Assembly (NCBI GenBank): GCA_004194705.1
Contig: SADC01001345.1
Coordinates: 124,001-188,000, forward strand
DNA length: 64,000 nucleotides
Source of the DNA: Ditylenchus dipsaci
Lineage: Eukaryota > Nematoda > Chromadorea > Rhabditida > Anguinidae
Direction: 5' to 3'
Made by a program: the position numbers and the translations under genes. This document shows, in pieces, positions 33,701 to 39,197 of this stretch. The notes beneath the pieces were generated by a model. That model had not been told where the DNA came from, did no database searches, and saw nothing but the letters and a program-made list of their open reading frames with translations. Position 1 is the first letter of the stretch. Every line of letters starts with the position of its first letter.

Positions 33701-34800
33701 TTTCCGCCTGGATTTTTTCGTATCGCTTCAAATCATCCAGAAAAAATCAAAATAATATACTATTTTCAAGGAATTTATGAACGCCCTTCGCTTCGACCCC
33801 AAGAAGCGAAGGTATGAGCCCAATCGGAGACCGAGCGAATTCACGAAGAAATAGCTGAGAGCAGGCCAGATGTACTTGTTCCCACCGCTTTCCTATACAA
33901 CAAATGAGCAGCAATGATGGTAATGAGAGCAAGGTGCAGTATGGGGTAAACACAACATTTCATATGAAAAATTCTATAAATTATTTCAAAAATTTAGTTT
34001 GGCTTTGGAAGTTCCATGAAAAGAATGGTTAGAATATTGCGTAGTACAGTTATGGTTCGGGTAGGAGGCGGTTGGGAAGCTCTAGACGAGTTCCTGGTCA
34101 AACACGATCCCTGCCGAGCCAAAGCAGGATCAACATAGACATGTTTGCCGACGACTTGCGCTCCACTGGAAGGTTGGTGTTGTTTGACGACATCATTTTT
34201 TTTTAAGAATTTGAGTATTTGAAAATTCAGCTCCACTGCCCATCAGATGGAAATGTTCAAGAGAAAAACAAGTGGCGCATCTTCCACAACATCTAGTCTA
34301 GTAGGCTATTCTGGCGGTCAAGGGCCTATTATGAAGGTATTTGATCACTTGGTTCAGAAAAAGCTGATTTGATTTATAACCTATGATTGTTAGATCGAGA
34401 AAAGACCGAAAAGCATGCCTATGTTCAAAAAGCCAATATTGAAACAGCCTACCACATCCTCTGGTCTATCAGCACCTGCAGAGCTATTCAAGTAGAAGGG
34501 CCAGCGACAATGGCCTGCTAGGTTAATATTTTCAAATGTTTATAAAATGCACAAATCATAAGTGTTAATTTCAGACGACTCTCGAATCCCTAGACCTGCA
34601 TCTTCGCAATCCCACTCACGACAGGGTTCTCGCAACAATCTGTTAGACAGCAATCCACCGAGCAGATCTGACTCATTTAATTTGGACCGACCGACAAGAA
34701 TACCTTCGTTAAGGGGCCCTAAAGTGCTAGATATCAAGGAGGAGAGGCACACCCACCTCGTCCAGACAGGAATAAATGTGCTCCTAGAATTATTTATTAT
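12283..34800 (+). CDS. Spectraplakin (MACF1/dystonin/Shot/VAB-10 family), C-terminal part, about 40 exons
   Basis: Spectraplakins are giant cytoskeletal linkers that join actin (N-terminal CH domains), spectrin-type rods and microtubules (C-terminal EF-GAS2 module) at adhesion sites and in the cell cortex. Only the rod and C-terminus are visible. In order they are: many spectrin repeats (about 12.3-33.3 kb), EF-hands (33.3-33.8 kb), a GAS2 domain (33.8-34.17 kb), and a Ser/Arg-rich tail with SRIP and TRIPSLRG words typical of EB-binding tails (34.2-34.8 kb). Nearly every exon is bounded by AG and GT. Many exons contain one or more single-base frame breaks, while the peptide continues in another frame. 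The introns carry transposons. The domain order leaves little doubt about the family. Similarity to nematode VAB-10 is from memory. Confidence 0.93.
13060..13905. repeat. 21-bp satellite array I (GGTTTGGGCCCGATATTGGT type)
   Basis: Degenerate head-to-tail units of 21 bp are dominated by GTTTGGGCCC, CGATATTGGT and CCCACGTGGTTT. Every third unit or so carries the variant CCCACGTGG, suggesting a higher-order pattern. Because 21 is a multiple of three, open frames with 7-residue periodic peptides run through both strands. Confidence 0.88.
13910..14640. repeat. 21-bp satellite array II (TACCCTACCAGGCCACCTAC type)
   Basis: These are head-to-tail 21-bp units of TACC-CTACCAGG-CCACCTACC type. They start directly after array I and end at CTACCTACTAACAATAAACT, which copy 2 matches with CTACTAACCATAAACT. 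Confidence 0.88.
14933..15511. other. Spectraplakin intron, nothing recognised
   Basis: This is AT-rich intron sequence between the composite element and the next rod exon. I find no repeat boundary or RNA. Confidence 0.45.
15512..16164 (+). CDS. Spectraplakin rod exons 15,512-15,924 and 15,983-16,164
   Basis: The first exon follows AAATTTAAAG and reads [20 protein letters not shown]. After a frame change near 15,600 it continues as [20 protein letters not shown], then [19 protein letters not shown] rod sequence and [18 protein letters not shown], where the W is a spectrin-repeat position. Its donor is GTATGT. After a 58-base intron the second exon reads [20 protein letters not shown] and ends [10 protein letters not shown] before GTGAGC. 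One frame break is visible in the first exon. Confidence 0.88.
16273..16504 (-). CDS. Minus-strand ORF island inside a spectraplakin intron, unrecognised
   Basis: On the minus strand TTTTGCAG at about 16,505-16,512 is followed by an ATG at 16,502 and [29 protein letters not shown]. After a frame change it continues as [19 protein letters not shown] and [19 protein letters not shown], ending INIEWVNLR and a TAA at 16,273-16,275. The GC content is higher than that of the surrounding intron. The frame break is like those in the host gene's exons. It may be a terminal exon of a nested gene or an inserted sequence such as a transposon or old viral fragment. I recognise no family. Confidence 0.4.
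16715..17030 (-). repeat. tRNA-related repeat (SINE-like), copy 1
   Basis: This copy matches 23,299-23,615 closely (shared words: ACAAGAAACTGTCTCATT, GTGGACCAAGTGAACGAGCT, TGTTATATTGCTTCTGAATA). On the minus strand it begins with a B-box-like word, GGTTCAAATCC, followed by GCCTGGGTGCAGGCATC. The B box near one end and the lack of an ORF suggest a tRNA-derived SINE. I could not place an A box convincingly. Confidence 0.75.
17031..17280. other. Spectraplakin intron between two repeats
   Basis: This is AT-rich intron sequence with no feature I can support. Confidence 0.4.
17281..17507. mobile_element. Tigger/pogo-like MITE
   Basis: The termini CAGTGGACGCTCGATATAAC and GAGGTTCGATGACTG are inverted repeats flanked by TA on both sides (17,279-17,280 and 17,508-17,509). 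CAGT-type ends plus a TA target are typical of the pogo/Tigger branch of Tc1-mariner. At about 227 bp with no ORF it is non-autonomous. Confidence 0.75.
17757..18235 (+). CDS. Spectraplakin rod exon
   Basis: It follows TATCAATTTCAG. The peptide runs [15 protein letters not shown], then after frame changes [14 protein letters not shown] (spectrin-type W), then [40 protein letters not shown] and [20 protein letters not shown]. It ends before GTAAGT. At least two frame breaks fall in the first 140 bases, and the rest is open. Confidence 0.88.
18267..18954. mobile_element. Inverted-repeat element interrupted by a hAT-like MITE
   Basis: The left end GGTGTAAAGAATTCCCCCAT, then TTTGAAAAGG, is mirrored at the right by CCTTTTCAAAATGGGGGAAT, then TACTTGTTACACC. 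The interior contains TTGGTCCCTCCTG. The host element is split at 18,577-18,918 by the TCGAG-rich element. Removing that insertion restores a continuous arm. Confidence 0.78.
18585..18910. mobile_element. hAT-like MITE, TCGAG-rich interior, perfect 8-bp target duplication
   Basis: The termini TAGGGTTGTC and CAACAACCCTA are flanked by the identical octamer CTTATGGC at 18,577-18,584 and 18,911-18,918. The interior is full of degenerate TCGAGTA words. A truncated copy is at 7,460-7,671. It lies inside the inverted-repeat element in a spectraplakin intron. Confidence 0.88.
19045..20646 (+). CDS. Spectraplakin rod exons 19,045-19,241; 19,294-19,740; 20,144-20,276; 20,393-20,646
   Basis: Exon 19,045 reads [20 protein letters not shown] and ends before GTTATT. 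Exon 19,294 is the longest clean frame ([60 protein letters not shown]). It breaks frame only in its last 15 bases. Exon 20,144 reads [20 protein letters not shown]. Exon 20,393 reads [20 protein letters not shown], then after a one-base break near 20,490 [20 protein letters not shown], and a second break near 20,580 leads to [18 protein letters not shown]. All donors and acceptors fit GT and AG. Confidence 0.9.
19761..20013. mobile_element. TACCGTATTT-family MITE split by a Tigger-like MITE
   Basis: The left end ACCGTATTCTTTCTAATA and the right end CTATTAAAGAGAAAACAGTA belong to the TACCGTATTT family. A 118-bp element starting CAGTCAGAACCCGCTATAG and ending GGGGGTTGACTG occupies 19,779-19,896 with TA on both sides (19,777-19,778 and 19,897-19,898). 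It lies in a spectraplakin intron. Confidence 0.78.
19779..19896. mobile_element. Tigger/pogo-like MITE nested in another MITE
   Basis: The inverted termini CAGTCAGAACCCGCTATAG and CTATAGTGGGGGTTGACTG are flanked by TA dinucleotides. It is 118 bp long and includes GGTGTCACTATAGTG. It is inserted about 18 bases into the older MITE. Confidence 0.78.
20647..21054. other. Spectraplakin intron, nothing recognised
   Basis: The intron begins with GTACTT and is AT-rich. I identify nothing before the MITE at 21,055. Confidence 0.45.
21055..21314. mobile_element. TACCGTATTT-family MITE (intact)
   Basis: The inverted termini are TACCGTATTTACTCTAATAG and CTATTAGAGTAAATACGGTA. Inside the left end are two CCCCCCC tracts. 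The interior has the family words TTTGAGGGTCTGTATTTCG, CAATATTTTGCAAAGC and GATTTTCGG. It is 260 bp long and lies in a spectraplakin intron. Confidence 0.88.
21383..22133 (+). CDS. Spectraplakin rod exons 21,383-21,669 and 21,722-22,133
   Basis: The first exon reads [19 protein letters not shown], then after a break [20 protein letters not shown] and [21 protein letters not shown] further change gives [15 protein letters not shown] before GTGGGT. After a 52-base intron the second exon reads [37 protein letters not shown] and [21 protein letters not shown] break near 22,035 leads to [20 protein letters not shown] and the donor GTATAT. This is typical spectrin-repeat helix spacing with conserved W. 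Confidence 0.88.
22247..22779 (+). CDS. Spectraplakin rod exons 22,247-22,316; 22,375-22,530; 22,602-22,779
   Basis: These are three short exons. The first gives [20 protein letters not shown] before GTTGGT. The second gives [20 protein letters not shown] and [16 protein letters not shown], then changes frame near 22,503 to VNTRRSHLL before GTAAGT. The third is broken early but settles into [18 protein letters not shown] and [13 protein letters not shown] before GTACGG. Confidence 0.82.
22780..23298. other. Spectraplakin intron, left part
   Basis: This is AT-rich intron sequence without a recognised feature. Confidence 0.4.
23299..23615 (-). repeat. tRNA-related repeat (SINE-like), copy 2
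   Basis: This is the second copy of the repeat at 16,715-17,030, in the same orientation and in another intron of the same gene. The minus strand starts with the B-box-like GGTTCAAATCC. The two copies appear roughly 90% alike by eye. Confidence 0.75.
23800..24083. mobile_element. TACCGTATTT-family MITE, right part, carrying a Tigger-like MITE
   Basis: Reversed family-interior words (CGGAAAATTTTGAATTTAAT, TGCAAAATTTTCTATGGGC, GAGATATAGGTCTTCAAAG) lead to GGTGCTATAAGAGG. A 64-bp element, CACTCTCGATATAGTGCC to GGCACTATATCGAGAGTCGACTG, then occupies 24,012-24,075 with TA on both sides, and the host's ATACGGTA end follows. The left boundary is uncertain. It lies in a spectraplakin intron. Confidence 0.68.
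24176..25601 (+). CDS. Spectraplakin rod exons 24,176-24,564; 24,621-24,647; 24,772-25,046; 25,153-25,256; 25,305-25,601
   Basis: Exon 24,176 is open throughout ([40 protein letters not shown]) and ends before GTAGCA. A 27-base micro-exon (ELCNHTSGR) is bounded by TTTTCAG and GTCAGG. Exon 24,772 reads [20 protein letters not shown] and [20 protein letters not shown]. Exon 25,153 reads [20 protein letters not shown]. Exon 25,305 reads [20 protein letters not shown] and [20 protein letters not shown]. This block has almost no frame breaks and shows the spectrin W and heptad pattern best. Confidence 0.92.
25602..25937. other. Spectraplakin intron with short direct repeats
   Basis: Between 25,637 and 25,745 the word ACTCACAGTTAAGCTG (with small changes) recurs three to four times about 35 bases apart, each followed by GAGTAAAAC-like sequence. 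Nothing else is recognised. Confidence 0.55.
25938..27771 (+). CDS. Spectraplakin rod exons 25,938-26,151; 26,206-26,499; 26,767-27,308; 27,401-27,771
   Basis: Exon 25,938 reads [20 protein letters not shown] and [20 protein letters not shown]. Exon 26,206 has several frame breaks ([10 protein letters not shown], then [20 protein letters not shown], then [19 protein letters not shown], then [20 protein letters not shown]) before GTTAGT. Exon 26,767 reads [20 protein letters not shown] and [20 protein letters not shown]. After breaks near 27,050-27,130 it gives [20 protein letters not shown] and ends before GTAGGA. Exon 27,401 reads [38 protein letters not shown] and QAYAQLSDW. Confidence 0.88.
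27772..28379. other. Spectraplakin intron with G-rich tract and a MITE
   Basis: A G-rich stretch with GGGGTGGGGGGGGGTGCGGGG lies near 27,825-27,845. The rest is the MITE at 27,998-28,229 and AT-rich sequence. Confidence 0.5.
27998..28229. mobile_element. TACCGTATTT-family MITE (intact)
   Basis: The inverted termini are TACCGTATTTCTCTAATAAG and CTTATCAGAGGAATACGGTA. The interior has GACTTTGAGGACCTATATCT, CTGCGAGCTCTAAAGATGC and GATTTTCGAGAG. Near the right end the sequence GGCGGCCGGCCGCC is a local palindrome. It is 232 bp long. Confidence 0.88.
28380..29222 (+). CDS. Spectraplakin rod exons 28,380-28,746 and 28,854-29,222
   Basis: Exon 28,380 follows GATTCATTTTAG and reads [40 protein letters not shown] and [20 protein letters not shown] before GTAGTT. 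Exon 28,854 reads [40 protein letters not shown] and [20 protein letters not shown] before GTAAAA. Both are open without breaks and are textbook spectrin-repeat sequence. Confidence 0.93.
29276..30523. mobile_element. hAT-like element with GTGAGAGTGAG-rich subterminal repeats
   Basis: The termini CAGTGTTGTTCTGAG and CTCAGCACAACACTG are inverted repeats flanked by TCTTTTA words (7 bp identical, 8 bp with one mismatch). Both subterminal regions (29,305-29,475 and 30,350-30,505) consist of repeated CTCACAGGCTGTGAGTGAGA. The interior holds a 12-bp minisatellite (ACACTGACATTG, about 29,709-29,760) and an inserted MITE at 29,877-30,109. There is no transposase. It lies in a spectraplakin intron, itself flanked by a GCCTTGGTCGCC / GGTGGCCAAGGC inverted pair. 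Confidence 0.85.
29877..30109. mobile_element. TACCGTATTT-family MITE inside the hAT-like element
   Basis: The left end is TGCCGTATTTCCTTCAATAT and the right end is CTTCTATTAAAAGAAATACGGTA. The interior is CAACTTTGAGGGTCTGTATC, TCAGGGCAGAAGCAATATTT and GAGATTGAATTCC. It is 233 bp long and the nesting order shows it is younger than its host. Confidence 0.85.
30611..30776 (+). CDS. Spectraplakin rod exon
   Basis: It is bounded by AACTTTCAG and GTAAGG and open throughout: [20 protein letters not shown], then [20 protein letters not shown]. The [17 protein letters not shown] piece is a typical end of a spectrin repeat. Confidence 0.92.
30915..31293. mobile_element. Inverted-repeat element ending in a Tigger-like terminus
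   Basis: The arms are about 30,920-31,070 and 31,130-31,268, for example TAGTCTAAATATCGTAGA on the left and TCTACGATATTTTAGACTA on the right. They are followed on the right by GGTGGCGCTATAGAGGACTCGACTGTA, whose last part matches the Tigger-like termini elsewhere. The matching left terminus is not clear. It lies in a spectraplakin intron and ends about 17 bases before the next exon. Confidence 0.65.
31310..32415 (+). CDS. Spectraplakin rod exons 31,310-31,466; 31,519-31,587; 31,638-31,733; 31,780-31,966; 32,017-32,415
   Basis: The exons read, in order: [20 protein letters not shown] with a break near 31,402; [40 protein letters not shown] then [29 protein letters not shown] then after a break [38 protein letters not shown] then [18 protein letters not shown] and [20 protein letters not shown]. 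Introns are mostly about 45-55 bases. Several one-base breaks fall in the last two exons. Confidence 0.87.
32616..33089 (+). CDS. Spectraplakin rod-end exons 32,616-32,712; 32,768-32,895; 32,969-33,089
   Basis: They read [40 protein letters not shown] and [20 protein letters not shown]. The last exon turns into the linker [17 protein letters not shown], which marks the end of the rod before the EF-hand module. All donors are standard (GTAAGG, GTGAGC, GTATGA). No frame breaks were seen. Confidence 0.9.
33142..33672 (+). CDS. Spectraplakin last spectrin repeat and EF-hands, exons 33,142-33,543 and 33,600-33,672
   Basis: A Ser-rich linker ([19 protein letters not shown]) leads, after frame breaks, into [20 protein letters not shown] and [16 protein letters not shown]-hand 1 follows: [18 protein letters not shown], then [14 protein letters not shown], with loop D-K-S-G-T-G. 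The second exon reads FPTTEMEWQ, and after a break [12 protein letters not shown], the start of EF-hand 2. The loop D-K-G-D-G-M-I is one residue shorter than the canonical DxDxDG loop. Loss of the third acidic ligand in EF-hand 1 also suggests weak or no calcium binding. Confidence 0.92.
33771..34172 (+). CDS. Spectraplakin GAS2 domain, exons 33,771-33,945 and 33,998-34,172
   Basis: The first exon completes EF-hand 2 ([18 protein letters not shown]), then gives [12 protein letters not shown], and after a break [20 protein letters not shown], the Cys-containing start of GAS2. The second exon reads [20 protein letters not shown] and [20 protein letters not shown], the most conserved GAS2 block, which binds microtubules. 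A break near 34,125 leads to [14 protein letters not shown] before GTTGGT. This block fixes the family identity. Confidence 0.96.
34231..34800 (+). CDS. Spectraplakin Ser/Arg-rich tail, exons 34,231-34,336; 34,394-34,521; 34,575 to about 34,790
   Basis: The exons read [40 protein letters not shown], then [15 protein letters not shown]; and [20 protein letters not shown], then [17 protein letters not shown]. The SRIPRP and TRIPSL words match the SxIP motif used for EB1-type plus-end tracking in spectraplakins. A frame break after LRGPK leaves the exact stop uncertain. The candidate frames end between about 34,776 and 34,805. Confidence 0.85.
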
Positions 34801-34921
34801 TAAATGGAAGAGTGTTGTGAAAATAATGGATATATCAATTAAAGAATATTTTATTAGAAAGTGTTGGTACCAGAATTGTGTCTTATTTATTCGTGTGCTT
34901 ATTTATTGTAAAAGCTTTGGC

Positions 34922-34927
34922 AATAAA
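34922..34927 (+). terminator. AATAAA poly(A) signal of the spectraplakin
   Basis: AATAAA lies about 120-150 bases after the tail exon's candidate stops and is followed by a T/G-rich GTTTTATATGTG. It is the natural 3' end of the gene. The piggyBac-like element begins about 40 bases further on. Confidence 0.65.
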
Positions 34928-34969
34928 GTTTTATATGTGAACTATAGTTAGGGTTACATTGATAATTAA

Positions 34970-35606
34970 CCCTGACATTACGGTGGGGTCATATTGACCC
35001 AGGGCACTTTAAAACAGCTGTAAATTTTTTCTAGACATTATTAAGAGCTGATTTTTTGTGACTTTGTTCGTCTCTTTGTTAGCTACATTTTGACTACATT
35101 GCTGAGGAATTTTCGATTATTTTTTGTAGGTGTATAAAAAAAAGCAGCACCTTATACGGCTGGGGCAATATGACCCCAAGGCTTCGAAAGCTGTTAATAG
35201 GCATCATGTGAGCCATTTTGACAACAGCTCAGTGTTATCTGTAGCGCAGCTCAAAAAGCTACAAGCCCTTTTTACAGAAACTCTTTGAAAATTTGAGTCT
35301 TGAGATATGGCTTTTTGAAAAAGATCGATTTCTTTAAAAAAATGACTAAAATCCTAGTTTCTCCAACTTTTCTCAGATTTTGGTCCTTTTAAAAGAAATC
35401 GATCTTTTCAAAAAGCCATATATCAAGACTCAAATTTTTCATAGAGTTTCTGTAAAAAGGGTTTTGTAGCTTTTGAGCTGCGCTACAAGAAAGCACTAAG
35501 TTGTTGTTAAAATGGCTTACGTGATGCCTATTAACAGCTTTCGAAGGCCTTGGGTCATATTGACCCCATACGTAAACAGTGCTAGTTTTTTCCCGTAATG
35601 TCAGGG
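34970..35606. mobile_element. piggyBac-like palindromic MITE with TTAA target
   Basis: The termini CCCTGACATTACGG and CCGTAATGTCAGGG are perfect inverted repeats flanked by TTAA at 34,966-34,969 and 35,607-35,610, the piggyBac target signature. Just inside each end is GGGTCATATTGACCC, itself a palindrome. The two halves are imperfect reverse complements almost to the centre (GAGTCTTGAGATATGGCTTT and AAGCCATATATCAAGACTC). It is 637 bp long and has no transposase. Confidence 0.88.
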
Positions 35607-35610
35607 TTAA

Positions 35611-36249
35611 AGCCTTACAAATATGCGTCAAAAAATTAAAATACTGTATTTATTAATAAACGGGCGCCCTTTTCATTCGAATAGTGTTTTGGCATCGTTT
35701 TTTCGACCCACTTTTTGGAGTCTGCTGTCATGCAAGTTACCCCTAATTTTTACGGTGCATACCGACTGATATCGTTTCTGATACCATTTATGGTACTTAT
35801 CCCGTTCACACATTGGGACGGGCTCGAAAATGTTTTCTAGCTTTAAAACTAATAAAAACATGTTTTAGTCCGTTCTAACATACGCTGGCCTACCCTCGCC
35901 TAAAATCTAATATGTACACCAGAGGGACTTTTTTTTATATCTGACCAAAAATAAGTCAAAAATACTCTTAAACTTCTTCAAAAATACCATCTGGCCTTCA
36001 TGAGCATAGTTTTGAGCATAGCATAATTTTGGCGCCGGTGCAGTGGTCGCTATTTATGTGAGGCGCCTGACGCCGGCGCAGGGGTTTTCGAAAATCGGCG
36101 GCAAGCGCACGATGTAGCACCGGTCATTTTTGGCGCTTTGGAATTGAAAGCAAAACACAGACTTGACACACAGTGGACTTTTTTTATATCTCGGCTGTGA
36201 CCTAGCAGGATAATAGAATAAGCGTGATAATTGCGCAGCATACGGCTAG
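35611..36249. other. Intergenic DNA, nothing firmly recognised
   Basis: Around 36,020-36,130 the words TTTTGGCGCCGGTGCAGTGG and GTAGCACCGGTCATTTTTGG hint at a further small inverted repeat. No coding exon was found. Confidence 0.4.
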
Positions 36250-36740
36250 AGAATTATATTTCTCCTTCACGTTTTGTACCGGTCACATTTTTCCATGACA
36301 GTCAACTCTCGATAATTCGTCACCTGTGGCCGATTCCGCTAATTGAAGATTGGGAGGTGAAAAATGCAAAGTCATTTTGTGTCTCACTAAAATTTGGAAA
36401 ATGAAAAATTGCAAATGGATAGTGGAAAATGGAAAATTTCCGCTTTTGTTTCTCTATTTGAAAACTGGAAAATGAAAAATTTTTAAAAATTTTGAAATTT
36501 TTTATCTCGAAAGGGAATTGAAAATTTGAAGTTATTTTAGTGCTAAGACCATTATTATGGTTATTTATCTGCTCTGAGCACCTTGCTTTCAGAATCCGCG
36601 CCATACCCTCTTTTCCCAAATTTTGAATTTTTGAGGTCTCGAAGGGAACTCTGAAATTTCGTCGTCACCAGGGGTTCAAGGGAAGAAGCGCCAGTAAAAA
36701 AAAGAGGCGTCAGGGAAAAGTGAAGGCGCCAGAAAGGCTA
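36250..36740. repeat. Dispersed repeat with Tigger-like word, copy 1 (matches 41,065-41,500)
   Basis: Shared with 41,065-41,500 are TTTTGTACCGGTCACATT, CAGTCAACTCTCGATAAT, TCATTTTGTGTCTCACTAAA, CATACCCTC, TTTCGTCGTCACC and GGAAGAAGCGCCAGTAAAA. The Tigger-like start CAGTCAACTCTCGATAATYCG is at the same place in both copies, so it is part of the repeat. No ORF is present. Confidence 0.75.
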
Positions 36741-37219
36741 GTATACAAGAGTAATTACAAAGAGGAATAATTACAAGAGGCAATTACAAGAGGTTCAAAT
36801 AGTATAGGACTATTTGAATATTAATTTTTTTGATCTCACATAATAAAGTGGTCCCAGCCTTTTAAAGTTCCGATTTCACCGAGTCGGGCACGGACATGCT
36901 CATTTAAAATTTATATCTATTTTTAAAATATGTGCATGCCTTTGAAAAAAATGTATTTAGCCTTGTAACTCTCTAAAATCGTTGTTCTAACCCCTGTGTT
37001 TTAAAAATTCTCATACAAAGAAGTAGCCCTGAACGTTGGGTTTTCAACATTAATTCCACTTTAAAAGGATGCCTAATAAGAATTATAAAAAAAATAACTC
37101 AATAAAATTCACTAGTCTGGATTTAGGACTAACTGTTGGCATAAAACTTAAAAAGTTGGCAATAAAAAGGCTGAGAACAACTAATTTTGAAAATTGAAAC
37201 TAGAAGTACATAAATTTAG
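36741..37219. other. AT-rich DNA, nothing recognised
   Basis: A short tandem stretch near 36,749-36,795 repeats AATTACAAGAGG. No gene was found before the exon candidate at 37,220. Confidence 0.4.
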
Positions 37220-37462
37220 CTGAAAATTTTAAGGCTAAAAAAATTCATAGTCATAAAGGAAACAGCCTTATCTACATATAGTATTGTTATCAGTCTGTCC
37301 ATCACGCTTTTCGTGTTCGGAACGCTGGCTAACCCAATTTTTTTTCTGTATCGCATCGTCCTCAACGTTTCTAAGGTAATCGAGCACTTAGAGCACATTA
37401 ATGCCATCGAAAGGGCAACAATAAAAACAAAGTTAAAAGTGCATCCAGGCGTGAACAATGAA
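37220..37462 (+). CDS. Candidate terminal exon of a membrane protein
   Basis: After the acceptor-like ACATAAATTTAG, 80 codons are open to a TAA that overlaps AATAAA. The peptide starts LKILRLKKFIVIKETALS and has one strong hydrophobic segment (YSIVISLSITLFVFGTLAN, then PIFFLYRIVL), then a charged tail (EHLEHINAIERATIKTKLKV). A hydrophobic helix followed by a basic/acidic cytoplasmic end is what the last helix of a 7TM receptor looks like, but one segment cannot prove it. The antisense frame is also open and I found no preceding exon. Confidence 0.3.
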
Positions 37463-37907
37463 TAAAATAAAGAAGATAATCAAAGCTTTTAACCGCCCAA
37501 ATAGGTGGCCCTTTAGGTAAAATAAGTGGCTCTTATTTTGTCCCTTCCCATACAGCTCTTTGTCCCTTTTAAAAGAAAGTCCCTTCGTGAGAAAAGGAAC
37601 AGAAATTTGCAGTGTCACAAAAAGAATACCAAAATGCAGATGAATTCGAAAACTGAGAAGCACTGGATAAAATGGCACTTTTGACGAAAAATGCTCAAAA
37701 TACACTTTATTTGAAAAATTCCAGATAAGACCCTGGTTAAAATGCTTTTTTCTCATAATTGTTAGAGCGTTTAGAAAAATCTGGATTTTGAGCGAGCTTT
37801 CTGGCAGATTCTTACTATTTACCGTGCGACTTTATTTATGCATTTCCATTTCCTAGTGCCATCAGAATTGGCATGTGATATAAAAATTTTCGAGTTTTGC
37901 GCTAAAC
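37463..37907. other. Intergenic DNA, nothing recognised
   Basis: There is no supported exon, RNA or repeat boundary. The open frame on the minus strand here is AT-biased and has no splice context. Confidence 0.4.
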
Positions 37908-38097
37908 CAGGGTTCGTAATTGTCCTTTTTAAAAAGATTAGCCATTTTTTCGGGACCCAAAATGGTTTTTATTTTGAAGTTTTTAGTCAAAATCTTTTTT
38001 TTTCGCTCCAAAATAGCAATAAGCACTGGATGAAATGAAATAAAATCTTTTTTTCACCCAAATGTTCTTTTTTTCGAAATTTTCATTACGAACCCTG
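37908..38097. mobile_element. Short hAT-like MITE (no target duplication found)
   Basis: The termini CAGGGTTCGTAATTG and CATTACGAACCCTG are inverted repeats of CAGGG type. The flanks GCTAAAC and CCTACAC are not identical, so the duplication is lost or the ends are misjudged. Confidence 0.6.
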
Positions 38098-38880
38098 CCC
38101 TACACGTTGTCGAAAATGGTCATGCTTAAGGGGTCATGAAACCGAGACCCTGGAAATTGTTTGAAAGGTCGGAGGCTCGATTCCTAGTGAGTGTATATAC
38201 ATTTTAAATAGTCTCTGGCGGCGCCTCGAACTAATTCTCGCACACCTGTGACTCATCTACTGATCCGCTTACTATCTCTATATAGTATTTGGGATGGGTG
38301 GGTGACGCTTTCGAGTACATTTTTGGTCACAAAGGAAACTTTTTTTAGTGAGATATTTTATCGGGCAAGTTTGTACTCATTGGAAAGTTCTTATAACGTA
38401 GATTTACCTTTAAAGTTAGATTTGGGTGTTCATAATAAAAAAAATTGAAATTTTGATGGTTGAAGTCATAGTTGGCGTGATTTCCTGGTGATTCGTTAGT
38501 GTCCATTTACTCACAAGAGAAAACTTTTTTAGTGAAATTTTTTATTGGGCAATTTTGTACTCATTCGAAGCTCTTCGGTCAGGGGAGCAGGTAAAAGTGT
38601 CGGGAGAGTGAAAATGGGTACCAGAGAAGTAGGTAGGGGTGCTGGGATGGTGGTAGGGATGTCAGATAGGTAGGCAGGGGTGTCGGCAGGGCGGTTTAGG
38701 AGACCGGTTTAGGAGATGGTGCGGTTCAAGAGCGGTCTAGGCGATGGTGCCAGAATAATTTGGGCGAACTACCTGGATACTCGCCACCATCAGTAAAGTA
38801 CCCGAGGAAAAGGGTTGGCGGGAAAATTGAGGCAGGAGCGAGGAGGTACCCAGTAAGGGGCAATTAAGGAGTATGTGATG
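38098..38880. repeat. Short duplicated segment and G-rich stretch
   Basis: About 65 bases near 38,330-38,395 (GAAACTTTTTTTAGTGAGAT, TTTGTACTCATTGGAAAGTTC) recur near 38,515-38,580. From about 38,590 to 38,760 the sequence is G-rich with GGTAGG, GGTGTCGG and GGTTTAGGAG words. No coding exon is supported. Confidence 0.55.
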
Positions 38881-39197
38881 GATTAACACATTCTAACCGC
38901 CCCCCCCCCGTTCCCATTAAAATTTCAAAATACGATAGAGGTGACGATAAGCGCCTGTTGTTCCTAGATTTATATATTTTTCAATTTTTGTAGTGCAGTC
39001 TTAGACAGATTTCAGTCAATAATTTATTTGAAAAAATTGATGAACAACAACAAAAAAAAACCAAAGTGTTAGCATGAAAAATGAGGTAATAATAAGTACA
39101 ATTGGACAAATAAGTATGATACATAAAAGCGAAATTCTGCAAAGGAAGCAATAATAGCAAGAGAAGTAGGTACACAAAAACACACAAATATTTGACC

